Shown here one piece after another: positions 1 through 8,767 of a stretch of DNA of 64,000 nucleotides. Within the stretch, counting starts at the first letter, position 1; the number at the start of each line of letters is the position of its first letter. The stretch is taken from the NCBI RefSeq assembly GCF_027497195.1, contig NZ_CP114905.1, positions 2,714,001 to 2,778,000 on the forward strand. The letters run 5' to 3'. The notes beneath the pieces were generated by a model, which worked only from the letters and a program-made list of their open reading frames with translations, did not search any database and was not told where the DNA came from. Made by a program: the position numbers and the translations under genes. The DNA comes from Streptomyces sp. WMMC500. Its GTDB lineage: Bacteria; Actinomycetota; Actinomycetes; Streptomycetales; Streptomycetaceae.

Positions 1-669
1 GAGCGCCTGCTCGCCGTCCAGGGTGTGCCTGCCGGCCTTGAGGTCGAGGTGGCTGTCGGGGTCGTCGATGTCCTGGCGCGTGGTGATCTCCACCCCGCCG
101 AGCTGGTCGATGAGCCGCTTGAAGCCGCTGAAGTCGACCTCGACGAAGTGGTCCATGCGCACCCCGGTCATCTTCTCCACCGTCTTGACGGTGCAGGCCG
201 GGCCGCCGACGGAGTACGACTCGTTGAACATCGCGCGCTCCGCGGCGGGCGCGGTGCCGCCGTCGTCGCGCTGGCACGTGGGGCGGTCGACGAGGGTGTC
301 GCGGGGGATGCTGACGATGCTGGCGCGCTTCCGGTCCTCGTAGACGTGGACGATCATCGCGGTGTCGGAGCGGGCGCCGCCGCCGCCACCGCCACCGCCG
401 TACTTGGCGTTCTCGCCGGCCCGGGAGTCCGAGCCGAGGACGAGGATGTCCGTGGAGCCGCCGGGCAGGTCCTCGGGGCGGTCGCCGCCGAGCTTGGCGT
501 CCAGGTCGACGCTCGTCAGGTTGCCGTTGAGACGGAAGTACAGGTACGTGAGGCCGGCCCCGCCGAGGATGACGGCCCCGACGAGCACCCAGACCGCCGC
601 GAGCACCGCCTTGCGTCGTGGGCTGCGCGGTCGGCGGCCGGGATCCCCGGCTGCGTACGGTTCCGACAT
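1..669 (-). CDS. LytR-CpsA-Psr (LCP) family cell-wall glycopolymer ligase, C-terminus off the window
   Basis: LCP proteins transfer glycopolymers from a lipid carrier to peptidoglycan on the outer face of the membrane. Only the first 223 codons are visible; the gene runs off the left edge. A basic cytoplasmic stretch (residues 11-20) is followed by one membrane helix (about 21-45) and the start of the LCP domain, with TDILVLGSDSR (73-83) and SIVSIPRDT (117-125). An eight-glycine run at 91-98 sits just after the first core strand and is an unusual loop expansion. The ATG at 669 is preceded by GAGGAG. The gene lies downstream of rho on the same strand but behind a strong terminator, so it is probably transcribed separately. 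The family is clear; the polymer transferred cannot be told. Confidence 0.9.
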   Translation of the reverse strand, partial: MSEPYAAGDPGRRPRSPRRKAVLAAVWVLVGAVILGGAGLTYLYFRLNGNLTSVDLDAKLGGDRPEDLPGGSTDILVLGSDSRAGENAKYGGGGGGGGARSDTAMIVHVYEDRKRASIVSIPRDTLVDRPTCQRDDGGTAPAAERAMFNESYSVGGPACTVKTVEKMTGVRMDHFVEVDFSGFKRLIDQLGGVEITTRQDIDDPDSHLDLKAGRHTLDGEQAL

Positions 670-783
670 CGGCTCCTCACCTCAGCCGCTCAGGTCCCTG
701 ATTCGCCGCGGGTGGATCCAAACTTTTCCCCACATTCCCCGACAGGGATCACCTAAAAGGGTTACACACGTCTTGGTGAACGC

Positions 784-820
784 GCAAAAGCCTCCCCTCG
801 TTCCAAGGGGAGGCTTTTGC
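784..820 (-). terminator. Rho-gene terminator hairpin
   Basis: A perfect 14-bp inverted repeat (784-797 with 807-820, nine-base loop) carries an A-tract on one arm and a T-tract on the other, so it can act as an intrinsic terminator in either direction. It sits 57 bp past the rho stop codon and 114 bp before the LCP start. Confidence 0.9.
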
Positions 821-876
821 CTACGAAAACTGCCCGACCTGCACCGGTTCGCGTGGTATCGGCGCCGGGTTGCGAT

Positions 877-2862
877 CTAGTCGCCGTTGGGCGTGGGCGT
901 GGTCTTCTGGATCTGCAGCAGGAACTCGGCGTTGCTCTTGGTCTGCTTCATCTTGTCCAGCAGCAGCTCCATCGCCTGCTGCTGGTCCAGCGCGTGCAGC
1001 ACCCGGCGGAGCTTCCAGACGATGGCCAGCTCGTCGCTGCCCATCAGGATCTCCTCCTTGCGGGTGCCGGAGGCGTCCACGTCGACCGCCGGGAAGATGC
1101 GCTTGTCCGAGAGCTTCCGGTCGAGCCGCAGCTCCATGTTGCCGGTGCCCTTGAACTCCTCGAAGATCACCTCGTCCATCCGCGAGCCGGTCTCGACCAG
1201 CGCGGTGGCCAGGATGGTCAGCGAGCCGCCGTCCTCGATGTTGCGTGCGGCACCGAAGAACTTCTTCGGCGGGTACAGCGCCGTGGAGTCCACACCGCCG
1301 GACAGGATGCGGCCGGAGGCCGGCGCCGCCAGGTTGTACGCGCGGCCGAGCCGGGTGATCGAGTCGAGCAGCACGACGACGTCGTGGCCCAGCTCGACGA
1401 GCCGCTTGGCGCGCTCGATGGACAGCTCGGCGACCGTGGTGTGGTCCTCCGCCGGGCGGTCGAAGGTCGAGGAGATGACCTCGCCCTTCACCGACCGCTG
1501 CATGTCGGTGACCTCCTCGGGCCGCTCGTCGACGAGGACGACCATGAGGTGGCACTCGGGGTTGTTGGTCGTGATCGCGTTGGCGATCGACTGCAGGATC
1601 ATCGTCTTGCCGGTCTTAGGCGGCGCCACGATCAGCCCGCGCTGCCCCTTGCCGATGGGCGAGACCAGATCGATGATCCGCGGCGTCAGCGCGCCCGGGT
1701 CGCTCTCCAGGCGCAGCCTGTCCTGCGGGTAGAGCGGGGTGAGCTTGCCGAACTCCGCCCGGCCGCGGCTCTGTTCGGGCGACTGGCCGTTGACCGAGTC
1801 GAGCCGGACGAGCGCGTTGAACTTCTCCCGGCGCTCGCCTTCGCGCGGCTGGCGCACCGCGCCCGTGACGTGGTCGCCCTTGCGCAGCCCGTTCTTGCGC
1901 ACCTGGGCCAGCGAGACGTAGACGTCGTTGGGGCCCGGCAGGTAGCCGGAGGTGCGGACGAAGGCGTAGTTGTCGAGGATGTCGAGGATGCCCGCCACCG
2001 GGATCAGGACGTCGTCCTCGGCGATCTGCGGCTCGCTGAAGTCCTCGCGCCCGCGGCGCCCGCGGCGGTCGCGGTAGCGGCCCCTGCGGCCGCGCCGGCC
2101 GCCCTCGAAGTCGTCGTCCTGCTGCTGTTGCTGCCGGCCGCCGCCCTGGTTCTGCTGGCCGCCGCCCCCGCCCTGGCCGCCGCCGTCGTCGCCCTTGTTG
2201 CGGCGGTTCTGCCGGTCGCGGCGCCCGCCGCCCTGCCGGTCGCCGCCGCCCTGGCGGTCGCCCTTCTGCCGGCCGCCGTCGCCGGACTGCCGGGCGTCGC
2301 CGCCCTTGTCGGCCTTCTCGGACTTGTCGGCCCGCTCGGCCTTCTCACCCTTGTCGGCCTTGTCGCCGCCCGCGTTCTGCTCGGCGCCGGAGTCCTGCAC
2401 CTTGACGGGCTGGCCGGGGATGTCGATCCGCGAGTCGCCGTCGTCGTTGCGGCCGTCGCCGCCCTCGGCCTGCTCGGCCTCGCCGGTACGGGCCCGGGAG
2501 GTGGCCCGGCGCTTCGGCCGCGCCGCGCCGCCGTCCGCCTGCTGCCCGTCCTTGCCGGCCTTGTCGGTGGCCGTGTCGGCCTTGGCCTCGGCGGACTTGC
2601 CGCCGTCGGCGCCCTGCCTCTCCTTGATCACCTCGATGAGCTGGCTCTTGCGCATCCGAGCGGTGCCCCGGATCCCGAGGCCGGATGCGATCTGCTGCAG
2701 CTCCGCCAGGACCATGCCCTCCAGGCCGGCGCCGCGACGGCGCCTGGTCGAACCGGCGGTGGTTGCGGGAGCTCCCCCAGTCTCCTGCTGGGAGGCACCC
2801 CCAGAAGCTGGGCTGGCGGCGTTCTCTGCGTTGACGCCCATCAGATCGGTGGTGTCGCTCAC
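877..2862 (-). CDS. rho: Transcription termination factor Rho with long disordered N-terminal insert
   Basis: Hexameric RNA-dependent ATPase that ends transcription. The 661-residue product is far longer than the roughly 420 residues of the E. coli protein. The N-terminal SAP-like helix region (about 44-70) is followed by a low-complexity, Arg/Gly/Asn/Gln-rich insert (about 80-275), then the RNA-binding fold (YAFVRTSGYLPGPNDVYVS), the Walker A segment APPKTGKT and the Walker B segment VVVLLDSITRLGRAYN. Such an insert is known in actinobacterial Rho proteins, where it binds RNA. GTG at 2862 is the start, with AAGGGA upstream; the TAG is followed by a strong hairpin. Residues near 15-35 are encoded by a palindromic repeat described separately. 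The gene lies next to the threonine genes, as in other Streptomyces. Confidence 0.96.
   Translation of the reverse strand: MSDTTDLMGVNAENAASPASGGASQQETGGAPATTAGSTRRRRGAGLEGMVLAELQQIASGLGIRGTARMRKSQLIEVIKERQGADGGKSAEAKADTATDKAGKDGQQADGGAARPKRRATSRARTGEAEQAEGGDGRNDDGDSRIDIPGQPVKVQDSGAEQNAGGDKADKGEKAERADKSEKADKGGDARQSGDGGRQKGDRQGGGDRQGGGRRDRQNRRNKGDDGGGQGGGGGQQNQGGGRQQQQQDDDFEGGRRGRRGRYRDRRGRRGREDFSEPQIAEDDVLIPVAGILDILDNYAFVRTSGYLPGPNDVYVSLAQVRKNGLRKGDHVTGAVRQPREGERREKFNALVRLDSVNGQSPEQSRGRAEFGKLTPLYPQDRLRLESDPGALTPRIIDLVSPIGKGQRGLIVAPPKTGKTMILQSIANAITTNNPECHLMVVLVDERPEEVTDMQRSVKGEVISSTFDRPAEDHTTVAELSIERAKRLVELGHDVVVLLDSITRLGRAYNLAAPASGRILSGGVDSTALYPPKKFFGAARNIEDGGSLTILATALVETGSRMDEVIFEEFKGTGNMELRLDRKLSDKRIFPAVDVDASGTRKEEILMGSDELAIVWKLRRVLHALDQQQAMELLLDKMKQTKSNAEFLLQIQKTTPTPNGD
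2768..2812 (-). repeat. Palindromic repeat lying inside the rho reading frame
   Basis: Read on the minus strand this GC-rich segment contains CTGGG...CCCAG and GGGAG/CTCCC arms around the phrase TGGGGGTGCCTCCCAGC. It resembles short palindromic repeats scattered between genes in Streptomyces, but here it lies in frame and encodes the Gly/Ala/Gln-rich stretch near residues 17-32 of Rho. Confidence 0.4.
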
Positions 2863-3405
2863 GAAGGGTCCTTCCCTGGAGCGGTGCGTCGGCCTGTCTG
2901 GCTCGGCGACCGGTCGTGCTCTCCGGCTGCGGCCCGTGCGCTTGCGTCCGCGGGTCCGCGTCGGTGCGGTGGTCCGCCGTACGGCGGTGAAGACTGTGCA
3001 GGGTCGGCATGCTGCTGGCGCGGGGCACTCGGGTGGGTGTCACGCACGGCAGCGGTGCCGATTCGGGAGCGTCACTGCACCGGCAGGCTGCTCAGGCAAT
3101 GTGGAAGGCTCCCGGAAGAAAGGCTGCCCCGGCGGGGAAATCCCCTTGTGGGACCTGCCCCCGGGCCCTGCGGCCCGGAGAGACCCCAGCACACAGCACG
3201 GCCGTGTTGAGCCTACGACTGAAGTGCGCTGGTGCTGCCTTGAGGTTAACACTATCGGATCCTGCAGACATTCCCCCTCTCCCGGCACTCGCGGCCGGTT
3301 CGGTCCGGTGAACCCTGTGGTGCGGGTCGTCGTGCGGGCGGTGTGCGCGGGCCGGTGACCTGCGCGTGCTCGCGTACGTCGCGTGACACGGCCGCCTCGT
3401 GGCCG
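2863..3405 (-). promoter_or_regulatory. Long rho upstream region with GC hairpins and a possible promoter
   Basis: There is no convincing gene in these 543 bases between thrB and rho. On the minus strand GATAGTGTTAAC near 3246-3257 fits a TAGnnT-type -10 element, which would give a leader of nearly 400 nt. Within it CCGGGCC-CTGC-GGCCCGG (3161-3178) and GGGGAAATCCCC (3135-3146) can form hairpins. Rho genes are often autoregulated by leader attenuation; that this leader does so is inference. Confidence 0.35.
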
Positions 3406-4383
3406 TCAGGCCAGCGGCTTCACGCTCGCCCCCTCCCGGTCGAGGTCCAGCCGGTTCGCCGCCCAGCCGTCGCCCGCCGAACGGGCGACCTTCTCGGCGG
3501 CGCCGTCCTCCGCGAACGCCAGCACCGTCGGCCCCGCGCCGGAGATCACCGCGGGCACGCCGTCGGCGCGCAGCCGCGCCACCAACTCCGTGCTCTCGGG
3601 CATCGCGGGCGCGCGGTAGTCCTGGTGCAGCCGGTCCTCGGTGGCCGTGAGCAGCAGCTCGGGGCGCCGGGTCAGCGCCTCGACGAAGAGCGCCGCGCGG
3701 GCGGCGGTCAGCGCCGCGTCCGCGTGCGGCACCGTACGGGGCAGCAGGCCGCGGGCCTCCGCGGTGGACAGCGGGTTGCCGGGCACGAAGACCACCGGGA
3801 CGACGCCCTCGGCCGGCTCCAGCCGGATGGCCCGTACCGCCGCGACGGGGGCCGCCCCGGGCGCCGTGCCCGCGCCGCCCGTGCCGTCGTCCGTCCAGGC
3901 CAGGGTGAAGCCGCCGAGCAGGCACGCCGCGACGTTGTCGGGGTGGCCCTCCAGCTCCGTCGCCAGCTCCAGCAGCGCCGTCCTGTCGTGCGCGGTGTCG
4001 AGGGCACCCGACCGCTCCGCGCCGCCTATCGTCACCGCCCGCGCGGCGATGATGCCCGCGCAGATCGCCGCGGCGGACGAACCGAGCCCGCGGCCGTGCG
4101 GAATCCGGTTGGCGCAGACCACTTCGAGACCCCGCGGCTGCCCGCCCAGCGCCTCGAACGCGCTGCGCATGGCCCGTACCAGCAGGTGGGACTCGTCCCG
4201 CGGCAGGTTGTCCGCGCCCTCGCCGGCGATGTCGACGTGCAGCCCGGACTCGGCGACCCGGACGACCACGTCGTCGTACAGCCCGAGGGCGAGTCCGAAC
4301 GTGTCGAAGCCGGGGCCGAGGTTGGCGCTGGTCGCCGGCACGCGGACGCGTACGGGCGCGGCGCGGAAGGCTGGACCGGCCAT
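3406..4383 (-). CDS. thrB: Homoserine kinase
   Basis: GHMP-family kinase that phosphorylates L-homoserine with ATP, giving O-phosphohomoserine for threonine synthase. The 325-residue product begins MAGPAFRAAPVRVRVPAT and carries SANLGPGFDTFGLAL near residue 20, the ATP-binding PHGRGLGSSAAAI loop, and the C-terminal GHMP segment VISGAGPTVLAF. ATG 4383 is preferred because AAGGAGAG lies just upstream; an in-frame extension of 52 codons further upstream has no such site. It follows hom and thrC in the same direction but is separated from thrC by 432 bases, so it may have its own promoter. Confidence 0.95.
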   Translation of the reverse strand: MAGPAFRAAPVRVRVPATSANLGPGFDTFGLALGLYDDVVVRVAESGLHVDIAGEGADNLPRDESHLLVRAMRSAFEALGGQPRGLEVVCANRIPHGRGLGSSAAAICAGIIAARAVTIGGAERSGALDTAHDRTALLELATELEGHPDNVAACLLGGFTLAWTDDGTGGAGTAPGAAPVAAVRAIRLEPAEGVVPVVFVPGNPLSTAEARGLLPRTVPHADAALTAARAALFVEALTRRPELLLTATEDRLHQDYRAPAMPESTELVARLRADGVPAVISGAGPTVLAFAEDGAAEKVARSAGDGWAANRLDLDREGASVKPLA

Positions 4384-4815
4384 CGCTTGCGTGACTCTCC
4401 TTGTGGTTCTCACCCGGTCTCCCGGGCGGTGGGGGAAATCAGCTCGGTTACGACTGTGCCCGGCCGGCGCCCCCGCGGCACGTCGTGCGCGCGCGGACGA
4501 GCGTGGCAGGCGACGTACGGGAGGGGGTGCCCGGGACACTCGACCGGCGGGCTCAACGTCAGCTTATCGAAGGTGGGTTCCCCTGCGACATAGGGCGCAC
4601 AGGAGGCGCTCGATGCGCGGCCCGCGCACGTCCCCGGCGGGCGGCGGGACGGGCGGTGCGGCGCCGGCCCCGGGCCCGGTCCGTACGGCCGTCTGCCCAG
4701 GCCGTACGGGCTGCCGCCCGGTCCGTACGCCGGTGCGCCCGGGCCGTACGCGGGTGTGCCGGTGCTGCACACGGGTGTGCCCGGGCGGCCGGGCGCGGGC
4801 CGCGGGCGCGCCCGG
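4384..4815 (-). other. Intergenic region between thrC and thrB with a degenerate Tyr-Gly-Pro-Gly coding repeat
   Basis: The first 130 bases after thrC contain four copies of CCGTACG spaced 22-24 bases apart (about 4680-4750). On the minus strand these lie in a frame that opens with GTG at 4772 and reads AYGPGAPAYGPGG, SPYGLG and RPYGPGPG before turning into ordinary out-of-frame sequence, ending at 4410. Such PYG repeats are typical of the disordered tails of actinobacterial membrane proteins. No ribosome-binding site or conserved domain is visible, so this is probably a gene remnant. It separates thrB from the hom-thrC pair. Confidence 0.35.
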
Positions 4816-5898
4816 TCAGGCCAGCCCCAGCCGCTCCGCCGCCGCGTCCGCGTCGACCGGCACGGCGACGGGCTGCGGGGCGCCGGCGACCGCCCAGTCG
4901 GGGTCCTTCAGACCGTTGCCGGTGACCGTGCAGACGATCCGCTGGCCGGGGTCGACCAGCCCCAGCTCAGCGGCCTGCAGCAGCCCCGCGACGCTCGCCG
5001 CGGAGGCGGGCTCGACGAACACGCCCTCCTGCGCGGCCAGCAGCTTGTACGCGCGCAGGATCTGCCGGTCCGTGACCGCCTCGATGTGCCCGCCGGACTC
5101 GTCGCGCGCCCGCTCGGCCAGCTCCCACGAGGCGGGGTTGCCGATGCGGATCGCGGTGGCCAGCGTGGTGGGGTCCTTCACCGGCTCGCCGCGCACGATC
5201 GGCGCCGCGCCCGCGGCCTGGTAGCCCCACATGCGGGGGGTGCGGGTGGCGAGGCCGTCCACGCGGTACTCGCGGTAGCCCTTCCAGTACGACGTGATGT
5301 TCCCGGCGTTGCCGACCGGCAGGACGTGGATGTCCGGGGCGTCGCCGAGCGCGTCCACGACCTCGAAGGCGGCGGTCTTCTGGCCCTCGATACGCGCCGG
5401 GTTCACGGAGTTCACCAGTGCCACCGGGTACTTCTCGCTGAGCCCGCGGGCGAGGGTGAGGCAGTCGTCGAAGTTGCCGTCGACCTGCAGGATCCGCGCC
5501 CCGTGCACCAGCGCCTGGCCCATCTTGCCCAGCGCGATCTTGCCCTGCGGCACCAGCACGGCGCAGGTCAGCCCGGCCCGTACCGCATAGGCGGCGGCGG
5601 AGGCCGAGGTGTTGCCGGTGGAGGCGCAGATGACGGCCTGGGCACCGGACTCCTGCGCCTTCGAGATCGCCATCGTCATGCCGCGGTCCTTGAACGACCC
5701 GGTGGGGTTGGCGCCCTCCACCTTCAGGTGCACGTCGCACCCCGTGCGCTCGGAGAGCACCTGGGCCTGCACCAGCGGGGTCCCGCCCTCCCGGAGCGTC
5801 ACCACCGGGGTCGCCGCGCCGACCGGCAGGCGGTCGCGGTACTCCTCGATGACGCCGCGCCACTGGCGGGTGCCGGACATTCGGGGCTCGTCGATCAC
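4816..5898 (-). CDS. thrC: Threonine synthase
   Basis: PLP enzyme converting O-phosphohomoserine to L-threonine. The product is about 360 residues. The PLP-binding lysine is in [12 protein letters not shown], the phosphate-binding loop is GNAGNI, and [16 protein letters not shown] matches the family. Starts are ambiguous. GTG 5907 abuts AAGGA with no spacing, GTG 5898 has that site about 10 bases away and is preferred, and ATG 5880 ([10 protein letters not shown]) has no site. The gap from the hom stop is only about 20 bases, so the two are co-transcribed. Confidence 0.95.
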   Translation of the reverse strand: MIDEPRMSGTRQWRGVIEEYRDRLPVGAATPVVTLREGGTPLVQAQVLSERTGCDVHLKVEGANPTGSFKDRGMTMAISKAQESGAQAVICASTGNTSASAAAYAVRAGLTCAVLVPQGKIALGKMGQALVHGARILQVDGNFDDCLTLARGLSEKYPVALVNSVNPARIEGQKTAAFEVVDALGDAPDIHVLPVGNAGNITSYWKGYREYRVDGLATRTPRMWGYQAAGAAPIVRGEPVKDPTTLATAIRIGNPASWELAERARDESGGHIEAVTDRQILRAYKLLAAQEGVFVEPASAASVAGLLQAAELGLVDPGQRIVCTVTGNGLKDPDWAVAGAPQPVAVPVDADAAAERLGLA

Positions 5899-5916
5899 TG
5901 CGTCCACTTCCTTACG

Positions 5917-7209
5917 TCACTCGCCTTCGACCCGCATGGTGCTCGCCACGCCGCGGACGGTCTCCAGTTGCCGCAGCGCCTCGACCGTGGCCGCCAGCGC
6001 GGCGTCCGTCGCCCGGTGCGTGACCACCACGAGCGACGCCTCGCCGTCCTTGCCCTGCTGCCTGACCGTGTCGATGGACACGTCGTGCTCGGCGAAGACC
6101 GCGGCCACGTGGGCGAGCACGCCCGCCCGGTCGGCCACGTCCAGGCTGATGTGGTACCGCGTCACGACACCGTCAGGCGGCGCCACCGGCAGTTGCGCGT
6201 ACGCGCTCTCCCCCGGCCCGCTGCCGCCGCTGAGCCGGTGCCGGCAGACCGCGACCAGGTCGCCGAGCACGGCGCTCGCGGTCGGCGCGCCGCCGGCGCC
6301 CGGGCCGTAGAACATGAGCTGCCCGGCCGCGCTGGCCTCGACGAAGACGGCGTTGTACGCCTCGCGCACGGAGGCCAGCGGGTGCGTCAGCGGGATCATC
6401 GCCGGGTGCACCCGCGCGGTGACGGCGGTGCCGTCGGGCGTGCGCTCGCAGATGGCGAGCAGCTTGACCGTACAGCCCATGCGGGCCGCGGACGCCATGT
6501 CGGCGGCGGTGATCTCGGTGATGCCCTGACGGTGCACGTCGTCGAGGCGGACCCGGGTGTGGAAGGCGATGCCGGCGAGGATCGCGGCCTTGGCCGCCGC
6601 GTCGTAGCCCTCGACGTCGGCGGTGGGGTCGGCCTCGGCGTAGCCGAGCGCGGTGGCCTCCTCCAGCGCCTCGGCGTAGCCGGCGCCGGAGGTCTCCATG
6701 CGGTCGAGGATGAAGTTGGTGGTGCCGTTGAGGATGCCGAGCACGCGGTTGACCTTGTCGCCTGCCAGCGACTCGCGCAGCGGGCGGACGAGCGGGATGG
6801 CGCCGGCGACGGCGGCCTCGTAGTAGAGGTCGACGCCGTGCCGGGCGGCGGTGGCGTGGAGGCTGTGGCCGTCCTCCGCGAGGAGGGCCTTGTTGCCGGT
6901 GACGACGCTCGCGCCGTGCTCGAAGGCGGTGGTGATGAGCGTACGGGCCGGCTCCAGGCCGCCGATCAGTTCGACGACGACATCGAGGTCGCCGCGTTTG
7001 ACCAGCGCCGTGGCGTCCGTGGTGACCAGCTCGTCCGGGATCCCCGGCCGCGCCACCCCCGCGCGCCGCACCGCGACGCCCGCCAGCTCGACCGGGGCGC
7101 CGATGCGGGCGGCGAGGTCGGCGGCGTTCGCCGTCATGATGCGCGCGACCTCGGAGCCGACGGACCCGCAGCCCAGGAGCGCCACCTTCAGCGGACGCCT
7201 CTCGCTCAT
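5917..7209 (-). CDS. hom: Homoserine dehydrogenase
   Basis: Reduces aspartate semialdehyde to homoserine, the branch point to threonine and methionine. The 430-residue protein has the NAD(P)-binding motif LLGCGSVGSEVAR (residues 11-23), the catalytic segment GTTNFILDRM, and a C-terminal ACT domain (about 350-430, YHISLDVADRAGVLAHVAAVF). The ACT domain implies feedback control by threonine, as is usual in actinobacteria. ATG 7209 is the start. The gene lies 125 bases after lysA and just before thrC. Confidence 0.96.
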   Translation of the reverse strand: MSERRPLKVALLGCGSVGSEVARIMTANAADLAARIGAPVELAGVAVRRAGVARPGIPDELVTTDATALVKRGDLDVVVELIGGLEPARTLITTAFEHGASVVTGNKALLAEDGHSLHATAARHGVDLYYEAAVAGAIPLVRPLRESLAGDKVNRVLGILNGTTNFILDRMETSGAGYAEALEEATALGYAEADPTADVEGYDAAAKAAILAGIAFHTRVRLDDVHRQGITEITAADMASAARMGCTVKLLAICERTPDGTAVTARVHPAMIPLTHPLASVREAYNAVFVEASAAGQLMFYGPGAGGAPTASAVLGDLVAVCRHRLSGGSGPGESAYAQLPVAPPDGVVTRYHISLDVADRAGVLAHVAAVFAEHDVSIDTVRQQGKDGEASLVVVTHRATDAALAATVEALRQLETVRGVASTMRVEGE

Positions 7210-7334
7210 ACGACCTCGTTCCTCACGTGCACAGATGGGTCGGTTCCAGTCTCACGCAGCGGGGGGCGATTGCGACGCCCTGTCCGGATGCCGAGACGTA
7301 CCGTTTACGGCTTGAGATGTGCCCGGCCCGCCGC

Positions 7335-8723
7335 TCAGCCCACGTCGAGCCGCAGCAGATCCTCCTCCGTCTCGCGCCGCACGATCTCCCGCGCCGCGCC
7401 GTCGGCCACGGCCACGACGGGCGGGCGCAGCACGTGGTTGTAGTTGCTCGCCATGGCGCGGCAGTACGCCCCGGTGGCCGGCACCGCGAGCAGGTCGCCG
7501 ACCGCGAGGTCCGCCGGCAGGTAGGCGTCGCGCACGACGATGTCGCCGGACTCGCAGTGCTTGCCGACGACGCGGGAGAGCACCGGCTCGGCGGTGGACG
7601 CGCGGGAGGCCAGCGCCACCGAGTACTCGGCGTCGTAGAGCGCGGTGCGGATGTTGTCCGACATGCCGCCGTCCACGCTCACGTACGTGCGCAGCCCCTC
7701 CAGCTCCTTGACCGTGCCGACCTCGTACAGCGTGAAGGCGGTGGGGCCGACGATGGCGCGGCCCGGCTCGACGGACAGCCGCGGCATGGCCAGCCCGGCC
7801 GCGGTGCACTCGCGGGAGACGATGTCGCGCAGCGCCTTGGCGATCTCGTGCGGCTCGCGCGGGTCGTCCTCGGGGGTGTACGCGATGCCGAGGCCGCCGC
7901 CGAGGTCGATCTCGGGCAGCTCCACCCCGTGCTCGTCGCGGATCTCGGTGAGCAGGCCGACGACGCGGCGGGCGGAGACCTCGAAGCCGGCCATGTCGAA
8001 GATCTGCGAGCCGATGTGGCTGTGGATGCCGACCAGCTCCAGGGAGTCGAGCTTCAGCACCCGCCGTACCGCCTCGGCCGCCTGGCCGTCGGCGAGCGCG
8101 AGGCCGAACTTCTGGTCCTCGTGGGCGGTGGCGATGAACTCGTGGGTGTGGGCCTCGACGCCGACCGTCACCCGGATCTGCACCCGCTGGCGCCTGCCGA
8201 GCCGCTCGGCGATGTGCGCGACGCGGACGATCTCCTGGTACGAGTCGAGCACGATCCGCCCGACGCCGGCCTCGACGGCGCGGTGGATCTCGTCCGGGCT
8301 CTTGTTGTTGCCGTGCATCGCGATCCGCTCGGCCGGCATCCCGGCCGCCAGCGCGGTGGCCAGCTCGCCGCCGGAGCAGACGTCGAGGTTCAGCCCCTCC
8401 TCGCGCAGCCAGCGCACGACAGCGCGGGAGAGGAACGCCTTGCCGGCGTAGAAGACGTCGGCGCCCTCGAAGGCGTCGGTCCAGGCGCGGCAGCGGGCCC
8501 GGAAGTCCTCCTCGTCGAGGAAGTAGGCGGGGGTGCCGAACTCCTCGGCGAGGCGGGTCACGGGCAGCCCGCCGACGGTGACGACGCCGTCGCCGTCGCG
8601 GTCGACGGTACGGGCCCACACGCGCGGGTCGAGGTCGTTGAGGTCGGCGGGGGGTGCGGCGTAGTGCCCTTCGGGCAGCACGTCGCCGTGCCGGGGGCCG
8701 GCGGGGTGGGCGGATCGGCTCAC
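7335..8723 (-). CDS. lysA: Diaminopimelate decarboxylase
   Basis: PLP-dependent fold-III decarboxylase making L-lysine from meso-diaminopimelate. The 462-residue product has the PLP lysine in [10 protein letters not shown], the phosphate-binding [14 protein letters not shown], the conserved VEPGRAIVG, and CESGD contributing the active-site Cys and Asp. The GTG start at 8723 has AAGGAG seven or so bases upstream. Unlike most bacteria, Streptomyces places lysA directly upstream of hom-thrC, linking the two aspartate-family branches. nrtL ends 44 bases before it. Confidence 0.96.
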   Translation of the reverse strand: MSRSAHPAGPRHGDVLPEGHYAAPPADLNDLDPRVWARTVDRDGDGVVTVGGLPVTRLAEEFGTPAYFLDEEDFRARCRAWTDAFEGADVFYAGKAFLSRAVVRWLREEGLNLDVCSGGELATALAAGMPAERIAMHGNNKSPDEIHRAVEAGVGRIVLDSYQEIVRVAHIAERLGRRQRVQIRVTVGVEAHTHEFIATAHEDQKFGLALADGQAAEAVRRVLKLDSLELVGIHSHIGSQIFDMAGFEVSARRVVGLLTEIRDEHGVELPEIDLGGGLGIAYTPEDDPREPHEIAKALRDIVSRECTAAGLAMPRLSVEPGRAIVGPTAFTLYEVGTVKELEGLRTYVSVDGGMSDNIRTALYDAEYSVALASRASTAEPVLSRVVGKHCESGDIVVRDAYLPADLAVGDLLAVPATGAYCRAMASNYNHVLRPPVVAVADGAAREIVRRETEEDLLRLDVG

Positions 8724-8767
8724 GGCGGGGTACTCCTTCGGTGGTGCGGGGTGGCGGCAGGCATGGG

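Noticed and set aside
817..3210. Long open frame on the plus strand opposite rho
   Set aside because: It is an antisense shadow produced by GC-rich codon bias; its translation is Ala/Val/Leu-rich with no motif, while the minus strand encodes a complete Rho.
4756..7443. An 895-codon plus-strand frame
   Set aside because: Antisense to thrC and hom; low-complexity translation and no ribosome site.
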